A stretch of DNA of 64,000 nt from Trichobilharzia szidati (GCA_944472155.2 OX235272.1:95796020-95860019); one strand, 5' to 3'. Shown: positions 19,401 to 33,300, counted from the stretch's first letter. The notes: generated from the letters alone by a model not told the origin. Numbers and translations are program-made.

Positions 19401-22400
19401 TGGGTACAGTTTCAAGTTCTACTACTTTGTTAATAATGCTTTTTGATTTATTTTGTATGACATCTTAACCAACCCTTTATTTACTCTTTCTACCTATTAC
19501 ATGATTTATTTTGGACACGTGTCTCCGTTATCATCCCACTTCATATTACGCAACCCTTGTCAATACTTACCAATCTTCACCCCCCTATTTACAATTCTGA
19601 CTACTCACCACATTTTAGAAACATTCTGATGATGTAAACAATAACCCTAACTAATTTTTTATTTTTGTCTGACAATCCTAATGTACACACACACACACAA
19701 AATAATTATATACAAATGCGATTGTACGCTAAGTGAATGAATTAGCCGAAGAGAGACTCTTTGCTGAACTTTGTTTTTCTTATATTCAAGATCCAGAACG
19801 CTTAACTGGCTGGTGATTTCATAATCCACTGCAAACTTAATATAAAGGTGACGTACACTGAGTTTTTCAAACATCACTGACGCATAGTCTATATTACTGT
19901 AAGCAACAAATATCTCGCCAACACACCTGCAATAAGATGGAGTCTTCCCTACCGTTGATTCTGATTATGTTTGTTCAAGATAGGGTTCAAATGCGAACCC
20001 ATAGTCGGTAGCGTTGGTTAATGAACTGGAACATAACAGCCTTTGTACAAAGTAGCAATAAATGTCACAACTTGTTTTCAGGAGAAGGAATCGATTCAGA
20101 CTGATGAGATACGATTTTCACTGTGTCTTTAATGGGGATGATTATAAAATAATGAACAAAATTCATATTTCACTGGGTGTTTGTCAGAAATACTTAACTG
20201 CTCTAGTTCACTTGAAAATTAAAATGAATCTTTGATACTATGAAATGCCAACTTCCTTCGTATTAGTTCCAAGTTTTGCGGAAACCAAACAGACATTTTA
20301 TGGCATGCTGATTTCACCAGTGACATTACCGATCCTTAAGGTATATCTGATTCGTGAACTTTCCGTAGATCATATATGAACGGCATGAACCTCTTGGTTG
20401 AAGATTATTAGCCGTTTGTAACCAGCTGGGAAAAAACTGTAATAATTAAAGTATTGAAATGTCAATATTTGATTGTTTTTTAAATTTTCTTTTAAATGTA
20501 AACACGACTGTACAAGTCTTCAAAATGATTTGTCGAAAACAAAATATTATTTCGCTATCAGGTCTTCTTCTTATGGGGATCTTCACACAGTAAATCATGT
20601 GTAAACTTGCTCTGAAACATTGATCAAATTCACTCTTAAGTAGCTGAAAACACAGGAGTTTTAGCTTATTTTTGTCGTAGTTTAGTGATGCCACTTTCTT
20701 TCGACCCCTCAGCAGAGTTCCAAAGATGGCCAGCTTCGCCTTCTGCACACCAACCAAGTATCTAACAGCTTCACAGTCTTTCAGAGTCGTCTATACATCC
20801 ACATCTTTAAAGAACTGTAACCACAGCATTTATAGCTCAGAGAGAGGCAGCGATATAGTGGTATTTGGTAGCATAATTATTTGGCAAAACATAAAAACTT
20901 TACACTGAAACTTTAATTTGCAGAAATTATTCGTGTTCTGCTTCTTTTCTCATTTCATATTGTTTGTACTGTTTCAAATCGATCTTTATTTCCCCTCTTT
21001 GCAAATTAATCAGTCGGTCAACTATTCAAGATTCTTGCAGAAGACGCCACCGATATACTTCTTACGAATTCTTGTCAGTAACAGGCGCCGTATGGCGTGA
21101 TGTCTAAGACCTAAAATACAAAATCATCATGAAATAAACTGCAAGGTGTAATCTTTTTAAAAAAATGAATCTGTTCACGTCAAAATGCCTAATTGATGAA
21201 GTAACAATAATAGCATCACATTCATTGAATACAACAGTTCAAATATTAGTATGCGGTGTTTTGATGCATACCCGATTTCCCTTCTGCTGTCTGGCTCGCT
21301 TTCTAAGTAAAATATGAGAAAAATAGTACTTTTCCTAAATACACACTTAAGCCTCTTCTAAGCTAAATACTATTCTCTATTCTAAATGGTATTCTAAAAA
21401 GGAATGCGCAGTTTATGCCTAACTCATGTACAATTTGACAAAGTGAATCTTACTGAAAAAAAGCCGGAACTGCGACAGTAACTACGTGTGAGGAAAAGTT
21501 GTGAACAATCCAAAGAAGTGGCAGAAAAATGATATTTTCAGAGTAATAATGACACAGAATTTCTAATATTTCAAAGAAATATCAATTTAAATAAAAGTGA
21601 AGTGAATTTCTTTCAAAATGGCGTTAAATGTGAACAACGCAGAATTTAATCTACTTAACAATAAGAAATCGATTACTTCAAGTGAAACGCTTAAGATGTT
21701 TAACAAGGAGAATTCCACCTTATCCAAACACGAACATTAACGGATAACTAACAACGCTTGAGAGTTGAGACAGTTGATCAATACCATTAAATTAACGAAG
21801 ATTAATGTACTGGAATGTAAACGGTTAACTAGTCAAGAACAAAGCAATAAATCAATTACCATCCCATTGACCACTTCAATGAAAGTCAACCTATCGAATA
21901 CTTGGAGTACATAGTTTCGTTTGAACCCCTAGATTCACTCTACACATTCATCTCATTGAGAATAAAAACTCGAAAGGCAAGAGCATAAAATCATTCGAAT
22001 AGCTACGACATTACTGTATGTAATTAAACTCGTGTCCGTTTGAAATAAAATAAATGATTGCATGATTATCTCTGAAGGCATCTTATTTCCCCTACACACC
22101 ACAAGTTCTTTAAACTACTCAAAACTACAGGATTTGAAAAGTGTAGACGGGATTTTATTGAACCCTCGCTAACATCATTGTGAGTAAAAGAAAATGTTTT
22201 AATAGAGCTAATTAAAATAGCCTTGAAAACTTAATGTTCATTAATATGAAAATTCCTTATATCTACATGACTATATCCATTTAGAGGGTATAATGTAGGT
22301 CGTCGATTGATTTCCACATAGTTTTGTCACCGATCGACATCAACTAGAAAACTATTAAAATCTAGATAGCATTGGTAAAATGCTTAGTCTTAAAAAGTAA

Positions 22401-23372
22401 GCTTTGAACACAGTTCATCAATCAACCATCACGATTGCTGTATTCACTAAGCTGAACGCTACAATAACAAAGCATTCAATATTCTTCTAGACAGCATCTT
22501 CAGACGTATATCAGTGAAGGAGTTGCCAGAACACCAACCAAATCTGTCCACCATTCATTTAGTGTCAAGATAGAAACTCTGGAATAATCCAGCTTAAATA
22601 GCAAGAGCAAATGAGAAATAGCTACGCCGAACAGCATAACGTGGGACCCGTTGTTCAGTAACACGGAATGATACGTATGCTAAATTAAGAAATGATAAAG
22701 TCCGTAAGTAGATGAACTACACGGATCTTTCTAAGCTTGATTCGTGTCGTTTGGGAACCTCTGTTGGAAGACACTAACCCAACTGCTTCATAAGTGTCAA
22801 CAGAGAATAAATCACCTAAATCTACTTTTACTATTGAGATAAACATATTTCTTCCTATGGTAATATCAAAACGTCAATCCCATGAAAGAAAATAATAAAG
22901 AAGAACATTCTGTGCTCTTCAAAAGTCTCATTTCCTCATCCTTTAGTGGTGGTCATAGTAAATAACTGCTAAAAAGATCAACAAATTCCACAATCAAATG
23001 CAAATCATTGATTGGGGGAAAAATCACAGTTCAATGTACCAACTCAAAAGTATCCATTCTATTAGGAAAAAAGCATTGCAAAATTTGGTTTTTCTCCCCA
23101 TCTCTTTCTCAAAAAATGAGCAGTTCTCTTGTTGAAATTATCACTTAACTACAAAGTAAATAAATCTGGAAGACAATGGCTAAAAAGTGATTGCAACACA
23201 AAATAAGAACAAAAATAAAATAGCCTGAAATAAGTTAAATAATTCAGATTGCATTTGAAAACAAAAAAGATAGCCGAGATTAAGTTGAAAGCCGTATCAC
23301 AGAGTGAGACAGACTGAAAGAGAGAGGTTAGTTTACCAGCAAGGAAAAAATAAGATAGTACAAAACATAAAA
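19401..23372. other. About 4 kb without recognised genes
   Basis: AT-rich sequence downstream (minus-strand sense) of the MLX gene. The first few hundred bases below 23373 would be its 3' UTR. ORFs at 20446-20757 (minus) and 20918-21100 (plus) show no family signature and no flanking splice pair that I can defend. Confidence 0.4.
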
Positions 23373-26335
23373 TCATAATAAATCATCAATGAATTGTTTG
23401 TACTGCGGCATATGACTAGAATTATGAAGTGGCAATTCTTTGGACAAGTTTGTGTCATTAATCACAACGCCACATGATGAATTTGTTTTATGAGATGATA
23501 CAGTGTCTTTTATGATTGTATCAGTGGTTAAAGATGACTCATCAACCACAGAATTAATATTTTTTGGTATAAATGGACCAAAACTGTAAAACCCACTACC
23601 ACCACAAATGTCTGCTGGTCCAGGTCGCCGAAACTTTAAGTCAAAGAGACCTTGCGATTCCGATGAACTTTGGATTATACTTACTTGATCCGAAACGGAA
23701 CTGTTTGGAGACTGAACAGGAAATATTGGTTTTAGATGAGGATCACACTTTTCAGAATCCAGTGCAGGACTCCCAGAAGCAGGATGAGTAGGTATTTGAA
23801 AGTTATTCGGAGGATACGAGTAACCCGGAGAACCGCTGCCTAGAAGATTGATCTGAAGTAAGTTGCCAGCAGAGGAATGTTTGGGTCCCATTGAATTGCA
23901 GTAACTTTGACCATCACTGGTACCCCCTGAGTAGTTTGGTACAGAACCAAAATGGAAAGTTCGACAACCGACTGAAGACCTTTCGTTATTCTGATTTAAA
24001 ATACTGGCCAAAACGGAATCCATCACAAATGCCATTTTCTAAAACGAAAAGAGACTGCTTTATTTATAAAAAAAAATGGAATCAACTCTAGAAAGCACCT
24101 CTATTACGGATCAACATATATCCGTATTTGTAATGATACTGCACGAAAACATTAATCTTTAGAAAAATACCGTAACTTCATTTGCATTTCACTTCTATAA
24201 TAGCCATTTATAGCAGATAGAACTTCATTGCTGATCAAAACATCCCCAAAAACTTTAAAGTAAAATGAGTTTGCATTTTCTATGAAAATACTCAGACAAT
24301 CGGAAATGATGATTACTACACAACGACGTGAATGTGTCCATTACCGGTAGCAGCAGCCAACTAACAGATAGAAAACAGACCACGATTTCTTTCGCTAATA
24401 GAACATGTTATTTAAGGTATACTTAGAAGATAAACATAAACTATTCTCTGACTTGGCTTCTACAGTTTCAGGAATTATATCCGAACATTGGCTAAAGAAA
24501 CAATGGAGATTGAATAGCTCACAATCATACCCCGGACATAACAAGTACCGTATAAAGAATGCGTAAAACCAGCAGTGTGCAATTTCACTTATTGTACGGT
24601 GCTAAGCAATGCCATCTGTATGGCAACGAGGAGACAAAGAACAATTGATTAAGAATTAAGTGATAGTGTCCATGAGATTACTAATCGTATACTATGACGA
24701 GGACATAACAATATGAGGACGAAACAGGGAGCAGTAAGAAAGATCAGAAAGGCATCTCCATAAGACACATTCTAGAGGTCAATTTTGTATTACTTGTATC
24801 ACAGTGCTTTCATGGTCACAACAGCTAGTGACTTAGATTCTGAACTATGTGGAACTTCTACTCTACGCCGATTGTTGAAACACAAACTACACTTTGCAGG
24901 CTAGTAATTTCCCCATTTCCTGACACATAAGACGCCTTGGATTCGTTTAATAAAACTGCTAGAGAAAGAGAGGAATGCCCTTGAACTTGTCAGAGTTTTA
25001 AAAGTCCTGTGTGAAAAAAAAACGTCAGTGTGGGCAAGCAATCACCTTTTACCATCAGTCTAAACCAATAATGAACAAAGTAATTATGTTAAATATGTTA
25101 ATTGTAAAAATTAATTAGTTAAATAAATTATGTTTATCTTTGAAATAAAAAAACTGTATATTTAGGTAGTTCTCTGGGCGCTGATATATGACGAAGGAAA
25201 TTCACCTTATAGGGAAAATAAAAGTGGCTAACCCCTACCCGTTTCACCTCTGACACTATCAGTGTCAATCTGGCTGAAAACTTTTGAGTCGACAACACTC
25301 CAGTAAGTACAGTCTTGTTCTAAGCCTATAAAACCTGAACTATTCGGCAACTCTATGTGCTTCGTCATGGCTGACTCTGTAGAATCGCTTATATCCAGTG
25401 GCTATACTTTTAAAGTACATCTGAGGACCAAAAAAGTGTCTTCCGACAAAGCGAAGATGATGTTTCAATATAGGATGGTATCAGTCTTCGTGGCCTATTT
25501 TGGACGCCATTTTGCCAGCTCCCATTCACTGTTTCCTAGACATGGGTTTGGTCAAAAAAGCGAAAGAGTTATCAAACCATGACATATGCAAAAACCGGAG
25601 CTTTCATCGAACTTCATATAGAGGAAAAATAGCCACCTATAGAAAAATGAAGGATTGAATACTCACTTCAGGTTTACAGCTTTCCTCGATCCAGTTTATT
25701 ACTGATGCTGAAAGGTCTGAGAATGAGCTGAAAGCAATTCTGTCCTCAAATGAGCTGAACAAGGCACCAGAAAACATGCGGAAAACTTCGAGTTTTGTTT
25801 CTTCTGAAATAGGCTCGACCGCTCTACAGCCACTATCGGGATTATTTTGAACCATCTTCTCGTAATTCCTATTACCATATTACAGAATATATCATAGACT
25901 CACAAACACAATATTCGAAGTGCTTTGACTTCCTTCTCCAGACTCTCGACCTCTGAAAGCTTTTGCTGCTTTTGTTTTCCAAGTCTTTCAATCATTGTTA
26001 TTGCTGGAATCAGTTAATTAACATTAAAACTTTTACCTTTACTTAGGATACTCGATTTACTCATCCTCACGTTAGAAGCCGATTCACTTTTCATCGGATG
26101 AACCAACTCTAAAAGACCTTCGAAACCTCTCTGAATCAAGAATAATACATACATAGAGAGAAACAACCTTAATAGCATTTCTGCGGCGTTGTTCCGCTTC
26201 AGTGTGTAGCTTACGTCTGCGTTCTCTGATACCATAATTTTCTACTGACGAGTAGTTTTCGTCTTCTAAGTCTGACTCATATAAAGTTTTGGCGCCTGAA
26301 TTGTGAGACAAGCAATTCTCAGGGTTCAGCGTCAT
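23373..26335 (-). CDS. MLX: MLX-type bHLH-zip transcription factor, complete
   Basis: Five exons: 26335-26168, 26130-26037, 26003-25904, 25868-25667 and 24038-23373; total 1230 nt, 409 aa. All junctions are GT-AG and in frame; introns 1-3 are 37, 33 and 35 bp, intron 4 is 1628 bp. The basic region RRRKLHTEAEQRRRNAIK (40-57) has the H44-E48-R52 E-box contacts. Helix 2 contains SILSKAITMIERL, then a leucine zipper (LSEVESLEKEVKALRILCL), NYEKMVQNN, and the dimerisation/cytoplasmic-localisation domain (LFSSFEDRIAFSSFSDLS, VINWIEESCKPE). Known MLX proteins pair with MondoA/ChREBP and MXD/MNT factors to control sugar- and lipid-responsive genes; family role, not shown here. The last exon begins like the MLX C-terminus (MDSVLASILNQ) but then runs about 200 residues rich in Ser, Asn, Gly and Pro. 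An in-frame stop lies just upstream of the ATG, though an AG at the border leaves an upstream exon possible. Confidence 0.9.
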
Positions 26336-27236
26336 CCGCTGTGATCAAACCAGGCTCGAAGGTCTAACGCACAACTTGACCTTCCCTCCTACAAACATTA
26401 AGTTGACAATCATGTTTTCATATCCAATAGCCTTTTTACTAACTACAATAATCTAAACTAATTTTTTGAACTGACCCTTTTGTAGTGAGAGAACGCTTCC
26501 GGTGAGTTTCTACGAAGTTCATCTTGCTACTCACCTACCTTAGTACAAACGGAGAACACGGAAGGCTGGTTATATCTGATCAATAGTATTGTATCGTTTT
26601 TCATGTTTAATTTGCATGCTTATCTGATTTTCATTTAGGTGCATGGTGTTTATGAGTTGGTGCAGAACTTATGTGAACACCATGAAAATGTGCGCTGACT
26701 TTCAGATCGTTGCTAGACGATTAGCACTTCATAAATAGCAAGTCGGTCAGCAAAACAACAATTATAAATCTTCAGAGTTCGACTCACTTAGTCTGCGAAG
26801 ATTGAACATTAGCCAACCCCGACACAAGGATGAGTAATATCCATCTCGCGCCATATAATTTAGAGACTTCCAGCTATCTTCAGACAAAAAACATTGATAA
26901 CTCGAGCTGACACACGTCTCTTATCCAAATATATTTGTCATCAGCTGTTAGATAATCTTCCAATATCCAATATCTTTTTACGAGCTAGTATAAACCAATT
27001 TGATTTCTTTGCGCTCGCCTCTTGATTGTAAGGTAGAGGTTCCTGATCTTTGGTAAACGTCTGTGTAGCTCGTCCCGCCACTCGACTGCCGTAGCTTTGG
27101 TTGACTCCAACAGGAGTAGTGCTGGGATTAATTATATGGCGTCTGTAGTATGAAGTGTGTTAAGACTGTTACTACTGTGAATGGAGTTGATCCTTTCACC
27201 AGTTAGTCTTTCGGTATCGTCGTCAATGGAAAAGAG
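26336..27236. other. Upstream flank of MLX
   Basis: Presumed promoter and 5' UTR side of the minus-strand MLX gene. No TATA-type or other element can be assigned; no repeat recognised. Confidence 0.4.
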
Positions 27237-27392
27237 ATAATAATAATAATAATAGATATAATTAGTAAAGGTATTCAGACTAACAGACAGAGAAAAAAAA
27301 ATAAGAAAACGTAACAACAGTCAGTCAACCGGTATACATATATATATATATAATATATACCAGTAATAATGATAATAATAATAATAATAAGT
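27237..27392. repeat. ATA/TA microsatellite cluster
   Basis: (ATA)n at about 27237-27253, (AT)n at about 27339-27352 and (ATA)n at about 27366-27390. The last lies in the position of a 3' tail for the minus-strand LINE fragment at 27486-27960. Confidence 0.8.
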
Positions 27393-27485
27393 GTAGTTAA
27401 AGCTGTCAGGAGAGTAAGACTGAAGGGAATGTGAAGAAGTAAAACGACCAGTTTAATTGTCTATCTTTGAATGGTATATGCGATT

Positions 27486-27960
27486 TTAAGGGGATAGGCC
27501 ATTTGGATACAGTCCTTGTGTCACTGCAAGGTTGTCCAGCCTTCGCTTAAAGGCGTCCACAGATGGTGCCATAGCTACATCTGCCGGTAAGGAATTCCAG
27601 GGACGACAAACCCGCAGGGAAAAGAAGTGGGAGCGCACCCGGGTCCTTGCCCTCTGATGAGCTATCCTTCTGGGATTTCCACGAGGGAGCCTATACCTAC
27701 TCAATGGCAGAACACCTTTGTTCGGGTGATTCTGATCATTTGTTATTTTGTAGGCAGTAATTAAATCCCCCCTCAGGCGACGGTAACTGAGTGTGAATAG
27801 GCCTAATTTCTTCAGCCTTTCGTCATATGGCTTATTTCGGAGACCAACCACTCCTTTTGTTGCCCGTCGTTGAGCTCTTTCCAAGAGGTTGGCGTCTCTT
27901 TTAAGCAGTGGGGGTGCAATGATATTATGCACTTCAAGATACGGTCTTACTAAATGCACG
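27486..27960 (-). pseudogene. CR1/jockey-like LINE ORF2, C-terminal fragment
   Basis: 157 codons with the C-terminal landmarks of CR1/jockey-type reverse transcriptases: NLLERAQRRATKGV, YDERLKKLGLFTLSYRRLRG, DLITAYKI and PWNSLPADVAMAPSVDAFKR, closing with LDNLAVTQGLYPNG. It is open over this entire stretch, so it is younger than most relics here, but it is 5'-truncated near 27960 and lacks the catalytic YxDD region. Family assignment is by motif recall; schistosome SR1-type (CR1) elements are the nearest known class. Confidence 0.8.
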
Positions 27961-28649
27961 TGATCGGTCTAGACAGTTTGTACATAACCTTGAATGCTCT
28001 AATCGGAGCACTGAGAGCATGGTTAACGTCAACTATACCTCGCGGACCCATTAAAAAGGACTAATTAGTGTAATCAGCAGCAGAAAGTCCACTAATCAGT
28101 TCACCTTGCGACTCCTACAGCGTGTACTCCACGCACTGTAATGAAGTCCATAATCAATAGAAGTCCGTATCTTACAAGTCCTTGCTAGGCGTCCATTTAA
28201 GTAGAGGGAAGAATTCGAAATCATACTCAGCCATCCATAAATGTAGAGGAAAACAGGGCGCGGGTACCTGAAAGCATGAAATATCCAGCAGCCTCAAGGT
28301 GGGCACTCGTTGCCATAGACTACCGTCACCCAGAGTCACAATACTCACGTAGGCCGACACGAAAATGGAAAGAATTCGTCAATGCACAAACTTTTTCAAA
28401 AAATAACTGCTACTGTTGTTTATAATTTAGTGAGCTCATTGAGAATTTCGGCCGCAGTAGAGGCAAGTCACAAACTTATAAAATGTGCCCCAGATACTCA
28501 TCAATTTATTTGCGTGAAAGGAAGTGTGTGGAGTTAGTGGCCTCTGACTCGACTTCTTCTGTTAGAAATATATATTGTGACCCAAGGACTTTCACATCCG
28601 ACATGTAGACTAATCATTTGCAGCTTACACCCGCCAACGGGAGCTGCAT

Positions 28650-29560
28650 GCAGTCCGGGTTCACTTTATCCTAGATTCGAACGCTACTGACACTTATCGG
28701 GATGGTTCTGATGCGAAAAGGGATGCGAACTGAACACCAGACGCTGCAAACTATGCAAGCGGGGTACTCTACAAGACTGGAAAGAATTTTTTCACCACAC
28801 AGAAAGAAATATAAGCACAGCCCAACTCTATTGAGCAATATACACCTTATCTGCTTGGTAGGCGTCCTTCAGCGCGGATAGACAACAGGATATTAACTGG
28901 CTACACAACTTCAAGGAAACAGGTGTTCAAACTGCTAGATGATAAGAAAACTCGCAACAGTTTGACTTCGAGTGCAAATATAGATCTGGAAAAAATCATG
29001 CAAATGCAGATGTCTTTTCAAAAAACCTCTTGAATAAAGCTGCGACTGTCCATCATGCACCGAAAAACAAGTTTCTCTTACCAAGCTACAATCGCAAAAT
29101 TCATATATAGGACCCGAGCCTTAGTTTTCAAACCCTTAACTCAATCAGTTCTATGAACGTGTTTGGAGCGTGTTGGAGCAACCAATAGTCCATGAAATGT
29201 ATGAGCATAGGTAGGAAACTCCATGTTTTTGAGATTATAAAACTATTAATTCTCTTCCATTTAGGGCCTATTATAACTAGTCATCCAAACGACTAAATAG
29301 GAAAAGGCTATGTTGACGGACGACTTTAAAAAACAGCTCTAAGTTGTCATTACGCATCAAACTTTCGCTGATACCACATTAGATGAGATTTTCAGTCATT
29401 AGATTGTCCGAGAGGTGCATCGCTACCGCCAAACTGATCGGGTATCAAATTTCGAAAGCAAAGTTATCAGCAAACAAAGCACACTGCTGTTTACTACTTA
29501 GCAGGAGATGGGATGTTTGTGCCAACTATTTGGAGGCTGGAGTTACTTCTCTAGATGTTT
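28650..29560 (+). mobile_element. Ty3/Gypsy pol relic (RNase H to integrase)
   Basis: Fragmentary frames give VHFILDSNATDT (the RNase H opening), ANYASGVLYKTGKNFFTTQK, then ADRQQDINWLHNFKETGVQT and QQFDFECKYRSGKNHANADV-F, the standard end of Ty3/Gypsy RNase H, up to about 29030. Beyond 29400 a block resembling TDRVSNFESKVIS may be integrase core. Many stops; no LTRs seen. Confidence 0.68.
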
Positions 29561-29719
29561 GTAGACCAGAATAACCCTAGGGGATAGGACGGACCTTTCT
29601 GGTAAATTTGATCGAAATGAGGTACGACAAATGACCACGAACTTAACTCTGCGGAACTAGCAGATAAAGTACCTGATTCAGCAACTCGATTGATTCCTTA
29701 GGCAGTTGACTATTCAAGA

Positions 29720-29960
29720 ACCAATTGCGAGGACATCACCTCAAGTTTCAAAAACCACGGTCGAATCGTCTGCGTCTGGAGATGCGTTTTTCGCATCGAA
29801 TTGTGAACCACTGGAAATCCCTACCAGAACACGTCGTATCAGCGCCATCCGTTGATTCATTCAAGGCGAGATTGGACCTCCTGTGTGTAACAAATCGAAA
29901 GGATTAACACAGGCATATAGCCTACTATCCTAAATAAATTGTAAACTGTAAACTATTCCC
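29720..29960 (+). pseudogene. CR1-like LINE ORF2, C-terminal scrap
   Basis: RGHHLKFQKPRSNRLRLEMR then FSHRIVNHWKSLPEHVVSAP and SVDSFKARLD, the terminal motif of CR1/jockey-like RTs, stop at 29907. It ends with GTAAACTGTAAACT, a short repeated tail of the kind CR1-like elements use. A different subfamily from 27486-27960 (tail and wording differ). Confidence 0.72.
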
Positions 29961-30304
29961 TTAATCCTCTTTACGAAATCAAGAACCAGACTTGTAAGAT
30001 GAAATGTGTACATTCCATCTCGTGGCCTTTATTCAGCTTCAGGCAGCCCTAAATCTACACAGTATAAAAGATGGAGTAACAGGTACTTTTTATTCTACTC
30101 TGCAGAAGTTTGGTTTGAAGAATGCAGTTCAAGGGAAGAGCGCTGAGTGAAGTGTGATGGCTTCGTCAGGTATAGACAGCAAGAAAAGAAAACAGTTATC
30201 CACCTCGTAACGAGATTCGGAAAGCATAATTAGTTGGCGCAGTAGCGAAAACTCTAAGCAACCAGAAGCACAGGAAATAAACGAGACCTAGTTTACCGGA
30301 TCGG

Positions 30305-33300
30305 TAGTTTTCCAGCTGGTACCAAGCCCAGGAAAAGAGGGAGGGTCGGGTGTGGGGCTAGCTAGCCTACCCTGGAAAATCAATCAAGCTGCTGCACAAA
30401 CTTCAACGCACAAGAAAAATATTAAAAATATATACATTAAAACAACCTAAATCTCCTATGGAACCGGAGAGGCGAAACGACACAGCCAGCCAATAAAAGC
30501 CAACCTTCGGGAAGGCCAGTCAGCCGGCTGATGTGTCCCCCTTCGATGAAAGCAATAATAAGAACAGGAACGTGGAATATCAGTACAGCATACGAAGCTG
30601 GGTTGGCTGCCCAGATGGCCAAAGAAATGAGAAGTTGTAGTGTGGAAGTGCTCGGAATCTGCGACGGTAGATTCAATGGATGTGGACTATCAAAATTATT
30701 AACTGCAGAGTCAGCAGTTTATTCCATTCTAGTCACTAAGACAACAACCACGAACACACTGAAGCAATGAGTGGCTATCATGGTGTCACCAATAACAGCC
30801 AAAACTCTGACGTAGTGGGAACCAACTTCACCCAGAATTGTGACAGCAAGACTCAACTCAAGAGGAAGTGTAACAACAGAAGACAAGGGCCAGGCAACAG
30901 ATCGTTTATTACGAAAAATCAACACGTATTTATAGATTTTTATGTACATTATTGTAGGTCAATGTTAGTAGAAAATACAGTCTGTTGATTGGTTGTTTCT
31001 CACACAAGTTAACCTTGCATCTCTTGTGGCTGTGTCAGTTCATCTATATGTTAACTGTACCCGCCTGTCCACCTTGACCTTTGACCTAAATTGCTGTCAA
31101 CCAATTTGGCCAGCATTCATCTCTCACCACAACCTGACTAATATTTGATACATAAACATTGACCTCAATTACTGTCCACCACTTGGCTAGTAGACCGCTC
31201 TCACCACAGAAGGAAGGAAGAAAGGAATGTAACAGTCATCAAATGCTACGCACAATGCTACAAGCAACTCGGAATGAGAGAAGAAGGAAGATTTCTATAG
31301 ACAACTGCAAACAGCAGTGGACAACATCCCAGATGGAGACATCAAAATCCCTATGGGTGATATGAATAGAGGCCAAACTGGGAGTAGGCAATGAGGGAAG
31401 AGGATTTACCATGGGTCAAGAGACTCTCAAGGAAACGAATGAGAGTGGAAAACTCTTAACAGACCCCTGCGCCTCCAGTGATTTGGTGGTCGCAGGCAGA
31501 GTGTACAAACACAAAGATATATATATTTAGTCCTATCTATTTGGGACACACCAGTTGTACAGGCATGGATTTCGCCTGACGGACACATCTCAAACTCGAT
31601 ATACTTCATTTCGATCACAAGGAAATGGAGACTCATCCTGCGCGACACAAAGTCGATAAGGGGTCAGATGTGGGCTAACACCACTATCTAGTTCAGGGAA
31701 TCTTCAAAGAAAACGTAAGAGCTTTCAGAGCAGCTGGAGGCAGGCCAAAATTCAAGTTCAACATTCAGAAACTGAAGGACAGAACTACAGTGGATACATT
31801 CAACACAGATCAGATCACAGCAAAGTCAGATACACTTCATGGCATCACTTAGGAAACCGGCGTTGGAGAACATTGGAGCTCTCTGATAGCAGATGATATT
31901 CAAGGAAACGTGTACAACTAATCTAGGAAGAAAGAAGAGACAAGATAAGTAATGACTCTCAACAGACACCTACCTGGAAGCTAATAGAAGAGAAGAGAAG
32001 AGAGCAGGATGGTGAAAGAGATGACTCAATGCAAAGAAGAATAACAGAGGGAAAAGCTAAGTTCAATGTAGATCTCACTGAATATGGAAGTGAAAACGAG
32101 TGCTAGGAAAGACAAAAGACACTTCCATTATGGATAAAATTCTGTTTTGATCAAGTCACTGTATAGCACTGTGACTTTATCAAAACCAAATGTTATCCAC
32201 AATAGAATTATACTCTACCATGGTGCCCAAGTTTCATCCTTATAAGAAAAGTCACTTCTACGACACACTGGCAAATGAAGCAGAACAAACAAGCTACAGG
32301 TATGGGAGACCTCACAGTGTTATGCCAGATAACCAGGTCTCTATAGGGGAAGGGATCAACGCAGGTGAAGCCTACAAACGATGGTCAAGTGAACCTAACC
32401 ACCGAGGTGGAGGGAAAAATAAAACAATGGGCTAATCAATTCAAAGGACTCTGCAATCGGCCATCACATGCAACTGGCCAGAAATACACCACCACCAACA
32501 GCACGCACAGAACTGCCTGCCAGTGGACACCAATCCCCCAACGAAAGCGGAAATCCTGAATGCAATCAAGCTACTGATCACCGACCGGAATGGCAGCAGG
32601 ACCAGATGGAACTCCCTCCCGAAGCGCTGGAAACAGACAGGGAGACCTCAGCGGATATGCTGATGCCAGAAAGTTTGGAAGAAAGGAGAGGTACCCGCTG
32701 ACTGAAAAACTGCCTACCTTGTCAAACTACCAAAGAAGGGAGACTTCGGCCTCACTCTGCAAGAACTGGTGTGGAATAACGCTCTCCTCCACGCAATGTA
32801 AGATATTAAGTCGCTTCATCCTGGAGAGAATAAGAGATGCACCGGATACAGAACACCTATCCACTGGAACAAGCTGGATTGAGGAAAGGCAAATCATGTG
32901 CTGATCAGATGGAAACTCTACACATTATTATCCAACAGCACGCAACGGGAGTCAAACCTCACTCCACCCCAAGTTCACTGACTTTGAAAAGGCATTCGAC
33001 AGATAGCGCTGACCGAGAAGTAGTTCGAAAACAACTTCAACACCATGGCGTCCAGTGCCCAAATCTTTATCAACCTCGTTCAACAGACGGCTATATGATA
33101 GTGCCACGTGTCAGGTCGTTCACAACGGAAAACTCAGAAAAACTTCTGAACTAAATACGGAAGTAAGACAAGCTAGCTGCCTATTATCAGCCACGATGAT
33201 ATTTCTGACTGTAGTGGACTGGATTATGCGGAAGACTGTGCGAGCGAAGTGAAAAGATAGGAATGTGCTGCACTGACCGATAAGAAGAATCTAGAAGATC

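Noticed and set aside
19920..20030. tRNA-like box (GGGTTCAAATGCGAACCC) suggesting another SINE
   Set aside because: The match is a short palindromic box only. No second copy with the same flanks was found in the window.
20446..20757. 103-codon minus-strand ORF
   Set aside because: No family signature and no supporting splice partner; it may be repeat debris but I could not match it.
23573..24091. Two plus-strand ORFs over the last MLX exon
   Set aside because: They are antisense shadows of the minus-strand exon, whose frame is fixed by splice joins to the conserved MLX domains.
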